Shown here one piece after another: positions 1 to 8,545 of a stretch of 64,000 bases of DNA. Each line of letters begins with the position of its first letter. Within the stretch, counting starts at the first letter, position 1. Made by a program: the position numbers and the translations under genes. Under the pieces are notes generated by a model that searched no databases, was not told the origin of the DNA, and saw nothing but the letters and a program-made list of their open reading frames with translations. Location of the stretch: contig NZ_JAVCWH010000004.1 of assembly GCF_030846195.1 (NCBI RefSeq), positions 305,012 to 369,011 on the forward strand, in the 5' to 3' direction. Source of the DNA: Paracoccus yibinensis (GTDB taxonomy: Bacteria; Pseudomonadota; Alphaproteobacteria; Rhodobacterales; Rhodobacteraceae).

Positions 1-486
1 TGTCGCGCGCCTGCGGTCGACGCCCATGCGCAGGACGACCGAATGGCTGGCCGGATCGGTCACGAGGACCGCGCGCATCTGGCGCAGCAGGGCGCGGCGC
101 GCACTGGCCCGCAGCGCCCAGCCGAGGTCGTCGGACGCAAAGCGTCCTTCGGCCAGGAAGATGGGCAGGTCGCGGCGGGCCGCCGCCTGGATCAGCGCGG
201 CGGGCAGGTCCGATCCCAGCAGCAGCAGGGCGGCGGTACCGGCCTGCATCAGCGTCTCGGCCGCGGCGGGCGCGGGATCGCCCGCGTCCAGGATGCGCAG
301 ATCCGGCCTGCCGCGCATCAGGCGCCGCTGGACCTGGCCAAAGGCCGCACGGGCTTCAGGCGCGACCTGGACCAGAAGCAGGGGGCCTGCGCCCGGTGGG
401 ATGTCGGGCAGGGGGGTATCGGCTTGCGCGACCCGGCGGCGCTGCCACCAAAGGCCAAGCTGGCCGATGCCGGTTCCCCTGATCAT
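1..486 (-). CDS. waaA: 3-deoxy-D-manno-octulosonic acid (Kdo) transferase-like glycosyltransferase, N-terminal part, cut by window edge
   Basis: Reading the minus strand from ATG at 486 gives an open frame of about 160 codons that runs off the left edge. The translation shows a GT30-like N-terminal half: a beta strand LLLVQVAPEA near residue 35, LLLLGSDLPAALI near residue 90 (where Kdo transferases carry their donor/acceptor-side conserved block), and VLVTDPASH followed by RMGVDRR near residue 145. Known members add Kdo to lipid A in the inner membrane. It starts 24 bases after the DUF4170 gene, and a DUF4170 gene followed by Kdo transferase is, from memory, a common order in Rhodobacteraceae. 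That context carries much of the call, and the catalytic C-terminal half is outside the window. Confidence 0.55.
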   Translation of the reverse strand, partial: MIRGTGIGQLGLWWQRRRVAQADTPLPDIPPGAGPLLLVQVAPEARAAFGQVQRRLMRGRPDLRILDAGDPAPAAAETLMQAGTAALLLLGSDLPAALIQAAARRDLPIFLAEGRFASDDLGWALRASARRALLRQMRAVLVTDPASHSVVLRMGVDRRRAT

Positions 487-509
487 GCGCCTGCGCCCGT
501 TCGGCCCGA

Positions 510-761
510 TCAGTCCCTGACTTCCAGTTCCTCGGTCGAACTGGCGGCCGCTTCCTCGTCCCGCAGGCGGTGCAGGTGCGCGATGAAGTAGCGGGTGTGG
601 GCGCTGTCCACCGTCCGCTGCGCCTCGGCCTTCCAGGCGTCATAGGCGGACTGGTAGTTCGGGAAGATGCCGACGATGTGGATGTCGTCGGTGTTTCGGA
701 ATTGGGTGCCCTGCGGGTCGATCAATTCGCCGCCGAAGACAAGGTGCAGGCGTTGGCTCAT
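510..761 (-). CDS. DUF4170 domain-containing protein
   Basis: This 83-residue protein matches the small DUF4170 family by recall: it opens with the block QRLHLVFGGELID and continues with DIHIVGIFPNYQSAY, a pattern I associate with that family. There is no signal peptide or membrane segment, so it should be cytoplasmic. The function of the family is unknown. It sits directly upstream of the Kdo-transferase-like gene on the same strand, 24 bases away, which suggests a link with lipid A or envelope assembly by association only. The C-terminus is acidic (SSTEELEVRD). The start is the first ATG of the frame. Confidence 0.8.
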   Translation of the reverse strand: MSQRLHLVFGGELIDPQGTQFRNTDDIHIVGIFPNYQSAYDAWKAEAQRTVDSAHTRYFIAHLHRLRDEEAAASSTEELEVRD

Positions 762-828
762 GAGTGGTTTCCCCTGGTTGTTTCGGCGCGGACCTTAGAC
801 CGGCGGCGCGCCAAGATGAAGCGGAAGG

Positions 829-880
829 CCGGGGGTTTCACACCCCCGGTCCCCCGTGGGATATTTCTGCCAGAATGAAG
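829..880 (+). repeat. Dispersed hairpin-plus-GGATATTT element, copy A
   Basis: A perfect 7-bp stem, CCGGGGG at 829-835 and CCCCCGG at 843-849 with a 7-base loop, is followed by CCCCCGTGGGATATTTC and then CCAGAATGAAG. The same hairpin plus tail occurs at 42172-42236 and 60395-60457, and the tail alone at 60568-60600. It lies between the DUF4170 gene start and the end of the EVE-domain gene. It could act as a transcription terminator for the EVE gene or be a REP-like mobile repeat. Confidence 0.6.
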
Positions 881-886
881 GACCCG

Positions 887-1300
887 TCACAGTCCCGCCA
901 GCTTCAGGATCGCGGCCCATTCGGCCTCGGTCACGGGCTGCACCGAAAGGCGCGAATTGTTGACCAGCACCATGTCCCTCAGCGCCGGTTCCTGCTTGGC
1001 CTGATCCAGCGAGAGAGGCCGGGGCAGGGGCTTTAGGGCCTTGATGTCCACGCATTCCCATTTCGGATCATCGGCCGTGCTGTCGGGATGGGCCTCGGCG
1101 ATGACCTGGACGATGCCCACGGCTTCCTTGCCGATGTTGGAATGATAGAACAGGCCCAGATCGCCCACCTTCATGGCGCGCATGAAGTTGCGGGCCTGAT
1201 AGTTGCGCACCCCGTCCCATTCCTCGCCCGCGTCGCCCTTGGCGACCAGGTCGTCCCAGCTGAAGACGTCGGGTTCGGATTTGAACAGCCAATAGGCCAT
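887..1300 (-). CDS. EVE domain-containing protein (thymocyte nuclear protein 1 family)
   Basis: The 137-residue product begins MAYWLFKSEPDVFSW, the hallmark start of EVE/PUA-like proteins, and has the conserved block GVRNYQARNFM near residue 35 and LGLFYHSN near 52. EVE domains belong to the PUA superfamily and bind modified bases in DNA or RNA. The bacterial cellular role is not settled. I chose ATG at 1300 rather than an earlier in-frame start at 1321 because the protein family starts here and AAGGTGAT lies just upstream. Its start overlaps the stop of the YciI-like gene by one base (TGATG), so it is translationally coupled to the yciI-gpsA-tsaD run. Confidence 0.88.
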   Translation of the reverse strand: MAYWLFKSEPDVFSWDDLVAKGDAGEEWDGVRNYQARNFMRAMKVGDLGLFYHSNIGKEAVGIVQVIAEAHPDSTADDPKWECVDIKALKPLPRPLSLDQAKQEPALRDMVLVNNSRLSVQPVTEAEWAAILKLAGL

Positions 1301-1572
1301 CAGCCGATCACCTTCTTCCATTCGATGACTTCCACGCTGTCAAACAGCCCGGCCGACTTGTAGGGGTCGTTCGCGGCCCAGTCCTGCGCGGCGGCCAGGT
1401 CGTCGGCTTCCAGGATCAGCAGCGATCCGCGCATCTCGCCGTCCTGGATCAGCGGGCCGGCCATGCGGACGATCCCGCTGTCGCGGATGAAGCCCAGATG
1501 CGCCTCGCGCGTGTCGAGACGGGTTTGCAGGGCGCCGGGCTTGTCCCGGCAGATCACGGCGAACAGGGGCAT
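1300..1572 (-). CDS. YciI family protein
   Basis: The 90-residue protein has the YciI ferredoxin-like fold pattern: a beta strand LFAVICRDKPGAL at the start, the R...H pair in DTREAHLGFI near residue 25, GPLIQDG near 40, and the C-terminal DPYKSAGLFDSVEV. The conserved His and Asp of the family are visible, but no specific substrate can be assigned. Two ATG codons are adjacent. The second (1572) is favoured because it shares TGATG with the gpsA stop and leaves a normal gap after GAAGGAGG. It sits between gpsA and the EVE gene in a tightly overlapped run. Confidence 0.85.
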   Translation of the reverse strand: MPLFAVICRDKPGALQTRLDTREAHLGFIRDSGIVRMAGPLIQDGEMRGSLLILEADDLAAAQDWAANDPYKSAGLFDSVEVIEWKKVIG

Positions 1573-2513
1573 CATTCCTCCTTCAGGGGGCGGGTCATCA
1601 GCATCTCGGCCGCGTTTTCGATGGAAACCCTGCCTTCGGCAAGGGCCGCGACCATGGCGGCGATGGGCATGTCGCAGCCGATCCGCTGCGACAGGGCGGC
1701 GACGGCGCGGGCGGTGGCCGCGCCTTCCACGGTGGTGTCGGCGTCGAAGGGTTGATGGGCACCAAGCGCCTGGCCAAAGCGGAAGTTGCGCGACTGCGCC
1801 GAGGTGCAGGTCAGCGTCAAATCGCCCAGCCCCGACAGCCCGGTCAGCGTTTCCGGGCGGGCGCCCAGCCGGGCGGAAAGGCGGGTCATCTCGGCGAAGC
1901 CGCGGGTGATGATGGCGGCGCGCGCGCTGTCGCCCAGGCCCGCGCCGATGACCACGCCCGCCGCGATGGCGATGACGTTCTTCAGCGCGCCGCCCAGTTC
2001 CGCGCCGATCACGTCGGTGGTTCGGTAAAGCCGCAGGACAGGCGTGGACAGGTCATGTTGCAAGGCCTTGCCCGCCACGGGATCCGCGCAGGCCAGGGTC
2101 AGGGCGGTGGGCAGGCCGCGCGCGATATCGGCGGCGAATGACGGGCCGGTCAGGACGGCGACTGTCGCCGAAGGGCAGGCATCGGCCAGCAGAACGGATG
2201 GTCCTGTCAGCCGGGACAGATCTATGCCCTTGGCGGTGCTGACCAGGTTCTTGCCGTCCAGAAGCGCCGCGCGGTCGGCCAGAAACCCGCCAAGCGCCTG
2301 CGCGGGCAGGGCCAGCAGCAGCGTGTCGGCCTTCGTGGCCGCGTGCAGGTCGTCGGTGATGCGCACGGCGCCGGGCAGCACCACGCCGGGCAGGCGGGGA
2401 TTGTCGCGGCCCCAGCTTGTGTCCCGCGCCCAGAGCGTCACCGGGCCGTTCGCCGACAGCGCCACCGCCAGTGCCGTTCCAAAGGCGCCCGCGCCCAGGA
2501 TCGCGATGCTCAT
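1572..2513 (-). CDS. gpsA: Glycerol-3-phosphate dehydrogenase [NAD(P)+]
   Basis: GpsA makes sn-glycerol 3-phosphate from dihydroxyacetone phosphate for phospholipid synthesis, in the cytosol. The 313-residue product starts [15 protein letters not shown], the Rossmann GxGxxG loop, and has VSTAKGID, the substrate-binding block [13 protein letters not shown] near residue 185 with its catalytic Lys, and [12 protein letters not shown] near 235. Length fits the family. The frame stays open further upstream into tsaD, but the protein family starts at ATG 2513, which overlaps the tsaD stop by 4 bases (ATGA). The order tsaD-gpsA-yciI-EVE with overlapping ends implies one transcript. Confidence 0.95.
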   Translation of the reverse strand: MSIAILGAGAFGTALAVALSANGPVTLWARDTSWGRDNPRLPGVVLPGAVRITDDLHAATKADTLLLALPAQALGGFLADRAALLDGKNLVSTAKGIDLSRLTGPSVLLADACPSATVAVLTGPSFAADIARGLPTALTLACADPVAGKALQHDLSTPVLRLYRTTDVIGAELGGALKNVIAIAAGVVIGAGLGDSARAAIITRGFAEMTRLSARLGARPETLTGLSGLGDLTLTCTSAQSRNFRFGQALGAHQPFDADTTVEGAATARAVAALSQRIGCDMPIAAMVAALAEGRVSIENAAEMLMTRPLKEE

Positions 2514-3580
2514 GCCTTGGCCCCCTTCTTGCCGCCGCCCAGCATCGGCGCGGCGCTGCCGTCCAGCGGCCAGCGGGGGCGGGCGGCCAGGTCCATGCCG
2601 TCGCGCTGCCCCAGGGCAAAGCGTTCGGCCCCGGCCCATGCGATCATCGCGCCATTGTCGGTGCAAAGCGCCAAGGGCGGGGCCAGGAAGCGGGCGCCCG
2701 CATCCTGCGCGACCTGCTGAAGCGCCGCGCGGATGGTGCGGTTGGCCGCCACGCCGCCCGCGACGGCCAGGATGGGGACAGGGCTGGCGGCCAGGGCGCG
2801 GCGGGATTTTTCGGCCAGAACCTCGGCCACGGCTTGTTGGAAGGCGGCGCAGAGGTCGGCGCGATCCCCCTGCCGCAAGCCGCCCTGTTCCGCAATCAAC
2901 TGGTCGCGCAGACGCAGCGCGGCGGTCTTCAGGCCCGAGAACGACATGTCGCAGCCCGGCCGGTCCAGCAGCGGACGGGGCAGGGCGAAGCGGTCGGGAT
3001 CGCCGGTCGCGGCCTCGGCCTCGACCGAAGGACCGCCTGGCTGGGGCAGGGCCAGCAGCTTGGCCAGCTTGTCGAAAGCCTCGCCCGGGGCGTCGTCGAT
3101 GGTGCCGCCAATGCGGGTGAAATCCTGCGCGCCGTCCACGCGCAGGAACTGGCAATGCCCGCCCGAAACCAGCAGCATCAGATAGGGAAAGCCGATCCCG
3201 TCGGTCAGGCGCGGGGTCAGCGCGTGGCCCGCCAGATGATTTACGCCGATCAGCGGCAGGCCTGCGCCCGCGGCGATGCCCTTGGCGCACATCACGCCCG
3301 CCATCACGCCGCCGATCAGCCCCGGCCCCGCCGTGACCGCCACCGCCGTGACGTCGGACAGCGCGACCCCTGCTTGCGAGAGCGCCTGTTCCACCGCCAG
3401 ATCCAGCCGTTCCGCATGCGCGCGCGCGGCGATTTCCGGCACCACGCCGCCGAAATCGGCATGCAGCGCGGTCTGGCCGTGAACCACCGAGGACAGGATC
3501 CGACGGCCGCCCGTCACCAGGGCGGCGGCGGTGTCGTCGCAACTGCTCTCGATGCCAAGGAAAATCTGGTGGTCGTCCAT
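2510..3580 (-). CDS. tsaD: tRNA N6-adenosine threonylcarbamoyltransferase
   Basis: TsaD transfers the threonylcarbamoyl group to A37 of ANN-decoding tRNAs, as part of the TsaBDE complex. The 356-residue sequence starts with the family block [15 protein letters not shown], has the metal-binding HxxxH as NHLAGH (His115 and His119), the ATPase-like [10 protein letters not shown], and the late [11 protein letters not shown] loop. Length is typical. It is divergent from hemD, separated by 65 bases that should hold both promoters, and is followed by gpsA with a 4-base overlap. No tsaB or tsaE is in the window. Confidence 0.95.
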   Translation of the reverse strand: MDDHQIFLGIESSCDDTAAALVTGGRRILSSVVHGQTALHADFGGVVPEIAARAHAERLDLAVEQALSQAGVALSDVTAVAVTAGPGLIGGVMAGVMCAKGIAAGAGLPLIGVNHLAGHALTPRLTDGIGFPYLMLLVSGGHCQFLRVDGAQDFTRIGGTIDDAPGEAFDKLAKLLALPQPGGPSVEAEAATGDPDRFALPRPLLDRPGCDMSFSGLKTAALRLRDQLIAEQGGLRQGDRADLCAAFQQAVAEVLAEKSRRALAASPVPILAVAGGVAANRTIRAALQQVAQDAGARFLAPPLALCTDNGAMIAWAGAERFALGQRDGMDLAARPRWPLDGSAAPMLGGGKKGAKA

Positions 3581-3645
3581 GCTCTTGCCGGGCGGGGGAA
3601 TGGCGCTTAGGCGTTAGGCCCTAGCATCGGTCATGGGGTTTGCCA

Positions 3646-4308
3646 ATGTCCAGTCCCGCGCGGCCTGTCCTGTTGCTGACACGCCCGCTGCAAGATTCGC
3701 GACGCTTCGCGGCGATGCTGCCGGACTGGGATGCCGTGATCTCTCCGCTGCTGGAAATCAAGGCCGTGGATCACGACAGCGCGCCCCTGCACGCGGCGCC
3801 GGGGCTGGTCTTCACCTCGGCCCATGCTGTGGCTTCGGCGGGGCCTGGACGCGGGCGGCTGGCGCTGTGCGTGGGCGGGCACACGGCGCAGATGGCGCGC
3901 GAGGCCGGGTTCGACGTGCGCGAAGGAAACGGCTTTGCCGAGGGTCTTTTCCCGCTGATCAAGGCGGCAGACGTGCCGCTGATCCACCCGCATGGCCGCC
4001 ATCTGGCCAAGCGCCTGCCGGTGCCGGGGGTGATTGTCTATGACCAGCAGGCCCTGCCCTTGTCCGACCGGGCGCGAGCGCTGCTGGCGGGTGACGCGCC
4101 TGTGGTGCTGCCGCTGTTTTCGCCACGCAGCGCCCGGCTTGCCTCGGATGCCGCGCGGGGCGCAAGGGCGGCGTTGTGGCCGGTGGCGATCAGCGACGCG
4201 ACCTTGGCTGCCTGGGATGGGCCTTCCACCGGCCACGAGGTGGCCGACCGGCCCGAGGCTGCGGCCATGGTTGCGGCCATTCGCCGGCTTGCCTTGGCGG
4301 AACAATGA
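3646..4308 (+). CDS. hemD: Uroporphyrinogen-III synthase
   Basis: HemD closes and isomerises hydroxymethylbilane to uroporphyrinogen III in the heme, siroheme and B12 pathway. The 220-residue product has the weakly conserved two-domain HemD pattern: LLLTRPLQDSRRFAA at the start, LEIKAV, LVFTSAHAVA near residue 55, and SPRSARL near 160. The family is poorly conserved, so part of the confidence comes from mic60 and hemY following directly. A TTG at 3640 is also in frame, but ATG at 3646 has GGGG seven bases upstream. hemC, often beside hemD, is absent; tsaD is the divergent neighbour. Confidence 0.85.
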   Translation: MSSPARPVLLLTRPLQDSRRFAAMLPDWDAVISPLLEIKAVDHDSAPLHAAPGLVFTSAHAVASAGPGRGRLALCVGGHTAQMAREAGFDVREGNGFAEGLFPLIKAADVPLIHPHGRHLAKRLPVPGVIVYDQQALPLSDRARALLAGDAPVVLPLFSPRSARLASDAARGARAALWPVAISDATLAAWDGPSTGHEVADRPEAAAMVAAIRRLALAEQ

Positions 4309-4396
4309 TGCGCAGGGCGGGTTGAGAAGCAGCCGCGGTCTTATTAGGCTGCAGGCCAGACGCGGCTATGCTGCTGCCGCGAGACGGGGACAAGAC

Positions 4397-5737
4397 GTGA
4401 AAAAGCCAAACAAGACGAAAAGCTCCAGCCCTTCCGAGACTGCGCAGGACACGCCGCCCCTGATGCTGAAGAAGAATCCGGCCGAACCGGGCATCATCGC
4501 CCAGACCGACATCGCCCCGGGCGAACCTGCCGCCCCTGCCGGGTCGGGGACCGAGATCAGGCCGGTGGAATCCACCCTGCTGGGGGATGGGACGGACCAG
4601 CACCCCCCCGCTGCGCGCAAGGCCCAGGATGCCCCCGAGGACAAGCCAGCCGAACCCGTTGTGCGCGATGCCCCGGCACTGGATACGGCCACGGTCTCGA
4701 CTCCGGTCTCGACCGCTGCCCCGGCGCAGAAGGTGACCGTGCGGAAGACCGGCTTCTGGCCCGTGTTCCTGGGCGGGGTGGTTGCAGCGGGACTGGGATC
4801 GGCCGCGACCATCTGGGCGCTGCCGCACCTGCCCGCAGGCTGGCTGCCCGAACAGCCCGAATCCCAGGTTGTCGCCACGGCAGCCCCCGAGATCGATGTC
4901 GCTGCCATCCGCAGCGAGGCTGTGGCCGCCGCCCAGGCCGCGACGTCTGAGCAGATCGACGCCCTGCGCGCCGAAATAGCCCAGGCCCCCGCGGCCCCGG
5001 AGACACCCGCCGGCCCTTCGGCCGAGGATCTGGCCGCGCTGCGCCAGCAGGTCGAATCGCAGGCTGCGCGGATCCAGGAACTGGCCGCCCGCCCGCAGAT
5101 CGACCCCGACATTGCCGCGCGCGTGCAGACCCTGGCCGAGCAGGCCGACACGCTGGAGCAGCAGCTTCAGACCGCAGCCCAGGCCGCGCAGGCCCGGATC
5201 AACGCAGCCCAGGCCGAGGCGCAGCAGTTGCAGGAAGCCGCCGCGGAAAGCACCCGCCGGGCCGAAGCCGTCGCCGCCGTTGCGGCGCTGCAAGCCGCCC
5301 TTGACCGGGGCGTGACCCCGGACGAGGCGCGCCAGACCCTGGAAGGCGCGGGACTTGAGGCGCCCGAGGCGCTGACGCGCGAGGTTCCCAGCCTGGACAG
5401 CCTGCAGGCGTCCTTCCCTGAAGCGGCGCGGGCGGCCCTGCGCGCATCCCTGCGCCAGGACAGCGCGGCGGGCAATGGCAGCCTGTTCGGCAACTTCATC
5501 CGCGCCCAGACCGGCGCCCGATCGGTCGAGCCGCGCGAAGGCACGGACCCCGATGCGATCCTGTCGCGCGCCAACGCGGCGGTCGAGGAAGGCCGCATCG
5601 GTGATGCCGTGACGGAAATCGAGGCGCTGCCGGAACCGGGCAAGACCGCCACCGCCATGGCCGAATGGCTGGCCGGGGCTACCGCCTATCGCGACGCGCA
5701 GGCGGCCCTGTCCGACCTGTCCGCCCCTGCAAACTGA
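4397..5737 (+). CDS. Mic60/mitofilin-family inner-membrane protein
   Basis: This 446-residue protein starts at GTG 4397 behind GGGGA; the frame is open upstream but overlaps hemD there. It has a Pro/Ala-rich cytoplasmic N-terminus, one membrane span at about 119-141 (WPVFLGGVVAAGLGSAATIW), a long Ala/Gln/Glu coiled coil at about 165-310, and a C-terminal mitofilin-like part near 325-440 (ALTREVPSLDSLQA, IEALPEPGK). Alphaproteobacterial Mic60 is known to lie between hemD and hemY and to shape intracytoplasmic or cristae-like membranes. The same order is seen here, with hemY starting 10 bases downstream. Confidence 0.85.
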   Translation: MKKPNKTKSSSPSETAQDTPPLMLKKNPAEPGIIAQTDIAPGEPAAPAGSGTEIRPVESTLLGDGTDQHPPAARKAQDAPEDKPAEPVVRDAPALDTATVSTPVSTAAPAQKVTVRKTGFWPVFLGGVVAAGLGSAATIWALPHLPAGWLPEQPESQVVATAAPEIDVAAIRSEAVAAAQAATSEQIDALRAEIAQAPAAPETPAGPSAEDLAALRQQVESQAARIQELAARPQIDPDIAARVQTLAEQADTLEQQLQTAAQAAQARINAAQAEAQQLQEAAAESTRRAEAVAAVAALQAALDRGVTPDEARQTLEGAGLEAPEALTREVPSLDSLQASFPEAARAALRASLRQDSAAGNGSLFGNFIRAQTGARSVEPREGTDPDAILSRANAAVEEGRIGDAVTEIEALPEPGKTATAMAEWLAGATAYRDAQAALSDLSAPAN

Positions 5738-5747
5738 GGTCCGGGCA

Positions 5748-7538
5748 ATGCTGCTGTCCCTGTTGAAAATCCTGTTCTTCTTCGCCTTCGTGCTGCTTGT
5801 TTCCCTGGGCGCCATGCGCCTGTCGGAAACCGGGCAGATGCTACGCCTGGAATATGCCGGCACCGAATACGCGCTGACACCCGTCAAGGCGGTCGTGGCG
5901 CTGCTGATCCTGATGGTCCTGGCCTGGCTGGTCTTCAAGCTGCTGGGGCTGTTTGTGGCCTTTCTCCGCTTTCTGGCCGGGGATGAAACCGCCATCGACC
6001 GCTATTTCGCGCGGTCCCGCGAACGCAAGGGCTATCAGGCCCTGGGCGAGGGGATGCTGGCCGTCGCGTCGGGCGAAGGCAAGCTGGCCCAGGACAAGGC
6101 CGCCAAGGCCGAGAAATACCTGAACATGCCCCATATCACCAACCTGCTGTCCGCCCAGGCGGCCGAGGTGGCGGGCGACAAGGCGCGCGCGGGTCAGGTG
6201 TATCGCACGCTGCTGGAAGACGACCGCACGCGGTTTGTCGGCATCCGGGGCCTGATGCGCCAGAAGATCGACGAAGGCGACACCGCGACGGCGCTGCTGC
6301 TGGCGCAAAAGGCCTATGCCCTGAAGCCCAAGCACCGCGAATTGCAGGACACGCTGCTGACCCTGGAAATGCGCGAGCATGACTGGAAGGGCGCGCGGCA
6401 GCTGCTGAAGGACAAGCGCCGCCAGGGCGACCTGCCCAAGGACGTGCATATCCGCCGCGACGCCGTGCTGGCACTGCAGGAAGCCAGCGAGGTCCTGGCC
6501 CACGGCAATTCCATCAGCGCGCGCGAAGCCGCGATTTCCGCCAACAAGGCTTCGCCCGACCTGATCCCGGCGGCAGTGCTGGCGGCGCGCAGCTATATCG
6601 CGCAAAAGGATTACCGCAACGCCTCGCGCGTGCTGGAAAAGACCTGGTCGGTGCGCCCGCATCCCGATATCGCGGCAGCCTATGCCGAGATCGTGCCGGA
6701 CGAGACGCCGTCGGCCCGGCTGACGCGCTTCGAGCGGCTGATCGCCAAGAACCCCAACGACGAGGAATCGCGCCTGCTGCGGGCCGAACTGCTGCTGGCG
6801 GCCGAGGATTTTCCGGGCGCCCGCCGCGCGCTTGGCGATCTGGCGGAAAAGCATCCGACCGTTCGGACCCTGTCGATTATGGCGGCGGTGGAACGCGGCG
6901 AAGGGGCCGACGACAGCGTCGTGCGCGGCTATCTGGCGCGCGCTCTGACGGCCTCGCGGGGGCCGCAATGGGTCTGCGACAAGTGCCACAACGTGATGTC
7001 CGACTGGGCGCCAGTCTGTGACAGTTGCGGCGGCTTCGACACCCTGACCTGGCGGGAACCCGACAAGGTCCGGGCCGTCGCCACGGCAACCAAGGGCGCC
7101 GAGATGCTGCCCCTGCTCGTCGGCGCACCGAAATCCCGCTCCAACGGGTCTGACACGGCGGAAGATGCGACCATCGCCGATCCCGCGCCCGAGATTGCAC
7201 CGCCGCCCCCGGCTGCGAAGCGCAAGCCCGATGCGCCGAAAACCCGCCGGGTCGAGGTCGCGGACGTGGCGCCCGGAATGGTGCCGCGTGAACGCGATTA
7301 CGTGATGATCGAACCCGTCAGCACCGTCACGACACCCGAACCGGCACCTGTGACCCCGGAGCCCGTCAAGGTCGAGGTCCAGCCCATGCCGGCCCCGCAG
7401 GATGCCCCTCCCGCAACACACAAGCCTGCCCCCGAGCGTCCCTTCGACAGGGATGACCGTCCTGAACCTGTCCTGGTCCGCCCGGATGTCCTGCCGCCCG
7501 AGGATGCCGAGTGGACCGAGGGGAAGACGCGTCCCTGA
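5748..7538 (+). CDS. hemY: HemY-domain TPR protein with C-terminal zinc-ribbon-like motif
   Basis: The 596-residue protein has two N-terminal membrane spans (about 5-22 and 43-70), then a helical TPR-like HemY region to about residue 400. There is a four-cysteine cluster at Cys410, Cys413, Cys424 and Cys427 (CX2C-X10-CX2C, in VCDKCH and VCDSCGG), and a Pro-rich acidic tail of about 130 residues. HemY-type proteins sit next to hemD in proteobacteria, are membrane-bound and have an undefined part in late heme synthesis; this is not the protoporphyrinogen oxidase also named HemY. The Cys cluster looks like a rubredoxin-type zinc knuckle. It follows mic60 by 10 bases and ends before a terminator. 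Confidence 0.88.
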   Translation: MLLSLLKILFFFAFVLLVSLGAMRLSETGQMLRLEYAGTEYALTPVKAVVALLILMVLAWLVFKLLGLFVAFLRFLAGDETAIDRYFARSRERKGYQALGEGMLAVASGEGKLAQDKAAKAEKYLNMPHITNLLSAQAAEVAGDKARAGQVYRTLLEDDRTRFVGIRGLMRQKIDEGDTATALLLAQKAYALKPKHRELQDTLLTLEMREHDWKGARQLLKDKRRQGDLPKDVHIRRDAVLALQEASEVLAHGNSISAREAAISANKASPDLIPAAVLAARSYIAQKDYRNASRVLEKTWSVRPHPDIAAAYAEIVPDETPSARLTRFERLIAKNPNDEESRLLRAELLLAAEDFPGARRALGDLAEKHPTVRTLSIMAAVERGEGADDSVVRGYLARALTASRGPQWVCDKCHNVMSDWAPVCDSCGGFDTLTWREPDKVRAVATATKGAEMLPLLVGAPKSRSNGSDTAEDATIADPAPEIAPPPPAAKRKPDAPKTRRVEVADVAPGMVPRERDYVMIEPVSTVTTPEPAPVTPEPVKVEVQPMPAPQDAPPATHKPAPERPFDRDDRPEPVLVRPDVLPPEDAEWTEGKTRP

Positions 7539-7550
7539 CTGATATCCCCT

Positions 7551-7584
7551 GGGGGCGTGCAGAAAATATGCCGCGCCCCCTTTT
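7551..7584 (+). terminator. Rho-independent terminator after hemY
   Basis: GGGGGCG at 7551-7557 pairs with CGCCCCC at 7574-7580 and is followed by TTTT. It lies 13 bases past the hemY stop and upstream of the tRNA-Thr gene, so it should end the hemD-mic60-hemY transcript. Confidence 0.65.
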
Positions 7585-7623
7585 CCCCCGCCGGGGAACC
7601 TGCTATCGGGCGCGTCACCAGAT

Positions 7624-7699
7624 GCCGGTGTAGCTCAGCTGGTAGAGCACGTCATTCGTAATGATGGGGTCGGGGGTTCGAGTCCCTTCACCGGCACCA
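7624..7699 (+). tRNA. tRNA-Thr, anticodon CGU
   Basis: A 76-base cloverleaf: acceptor GCCGGTG pairs with CACCGGC, the D stem is GCTC/GAGC, the anticodon arm is CGTCA-TTCGTAA-TGATG with anticodon CGU at positions 34-36, and the T arm carries TTCGAGT. Discriminator A and an encoded CCA end at 7699. It reads ACG codons for threonine. It stands alone between two terminators. Confidence 0.96.
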
Positions 7700-7708
7700 C
7701 CGATTCAG

Positions 7709-7740
7709 AAACGGCCAGCTCCCCCGGGGCTGGCCGTTTC
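7709..7740 (+). terminator. Terminator after tRNA-Thr
   Basis: AAACGGCCAGC at 7709-7719 is perfectly complementary to GCTGGCCGTTT at 7729-7739, with a short GC loop and a T-rich end. It sits 10 bases past the tRNA CCA. The next 200 bases, up to the doeX stop, show only a weak CCTTTCC/GGAAAGG hairpin at 7854-7881. Confidence 0.85.
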
Positions 7741-7937
7741 TGCATTCAAGGTCTGCAAGGATGGTCCGGGCGGCGGGACTTTCAACCATGACCTGCGGAC
7801 ATTCACCTTGAGACGATGATGGTAGCCACGAAATAGCAGAACGAAGATGACATCCTTTCCGGGAATGCCATCCTGGAAAGGCGCGGATGTCTTCTTCCTG
7901 CTTTCCTGGGAAGCTTGGGGCGTCCGGCCTGATGGGT

Positions 7938-8399
7938 TCAGTCGATGGGCAGGGTAAAGCCTGCCTTGACCCGGTCGATGACGACCATGGTCTTGAAGCC
8001 CTTGATGTTGGAGTTCTCATAGAAGAAGCGGCGCGTGAACTGCTCGTAATCCGCCATGTCGCGTGCGGTCACGACCAGGATGAAGTCCGCCTCGCCCGTC
8101 ACATAATAGCCGGTCATGATCTCGGGCGTTTTCCTGATCGCGGCCTTGAAGCGGTCGATGATGTCGGCCCGCTCGCGCTCCAGGGACACCTGGACCAGCA
8201 CCTGCACCGGGCGGCCAAGGGCTTCGGGTGCAATGATCGCCACATCCGCCTCGATGACGCCTTCGGCCCGCAGCCGCTTGAGCCTGCGCTGGCAGGCCGT
8301 TGCGGAAAGGCCGACAAGTTCGCCCAGTTGCTCGGTCGGGAGCCGGTTGTTTTCCTGAACCGCCTGGAGAAGGCGGCGGTCAATGCTATCCAGATTCAT
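7938..8399 (-). CDS. doeX: Lrp/AsnC-family regulator of ectoine catabolism (DoeX type)
   Basis: The 153-residue protein has the AsnC helix-turn-helix (LDSIDRRLLQAVQ at the start, LVGLSATACQRRLKRL near residue 30) and a RAM effector domain (TGYYVTGEADFILVV near 90). Lrp/AsnC proteins bind DNA as oligomers and respond to amino acids. It is divergent from doeD, and an asnC-type gene is a standard partner of ectoine-degradation loci (doeX in Halomonas, asnC in Ruegeria), which is why I use the name. ATG 8399 is preferred over a GTG at 8417 because the family starts MxLDxID. The effector is not visible from sequence; diaminobutyrate-related compounds are plausible. Confidence 0.85.
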   Translation of the reverse strand: MNLDSIDRRLLQAVQENNRLPTEQLGELVGLSATACQRRLKRLRAEGVIEADVAIIAPEALGRPVQVLVQVSLERERADIIDRFKAAIRKTPEIMTGYYVTGEADFILVVTARDMADYEQFTRRFFYENSNIKGFKTMVVIDRVKAGFTLPID

Positions 8400-8545
8400 G
8401 ATGAGGAAATCCTGCACAAGAATACCAAAAGAAGATGTTTTTCATCGCGTGAGAGGATAGTTCGCAGATTACTGTGCCGGACAAGGCGATACCATGGGTC
8501 AAATCCGGCCTTATGGGGCCGAGGGTCTGACAGCAAGGATTTCAC

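Noticed and set aside
4190..5995. Minus-strand open frame of about 600 codons over mic60
   Set aside because: It is rich in Arg and Gly with no domain, and lies antisense to a recognised mic60 gene.
8434..8446. GATG-TTTTT-CATC between doeX and doeD as an AsnC operator
   Set aside because: It is a single short dyad. Lrp/AsnC sites are degenerate and usually multiple, so the evidence is too weak to list as a site.
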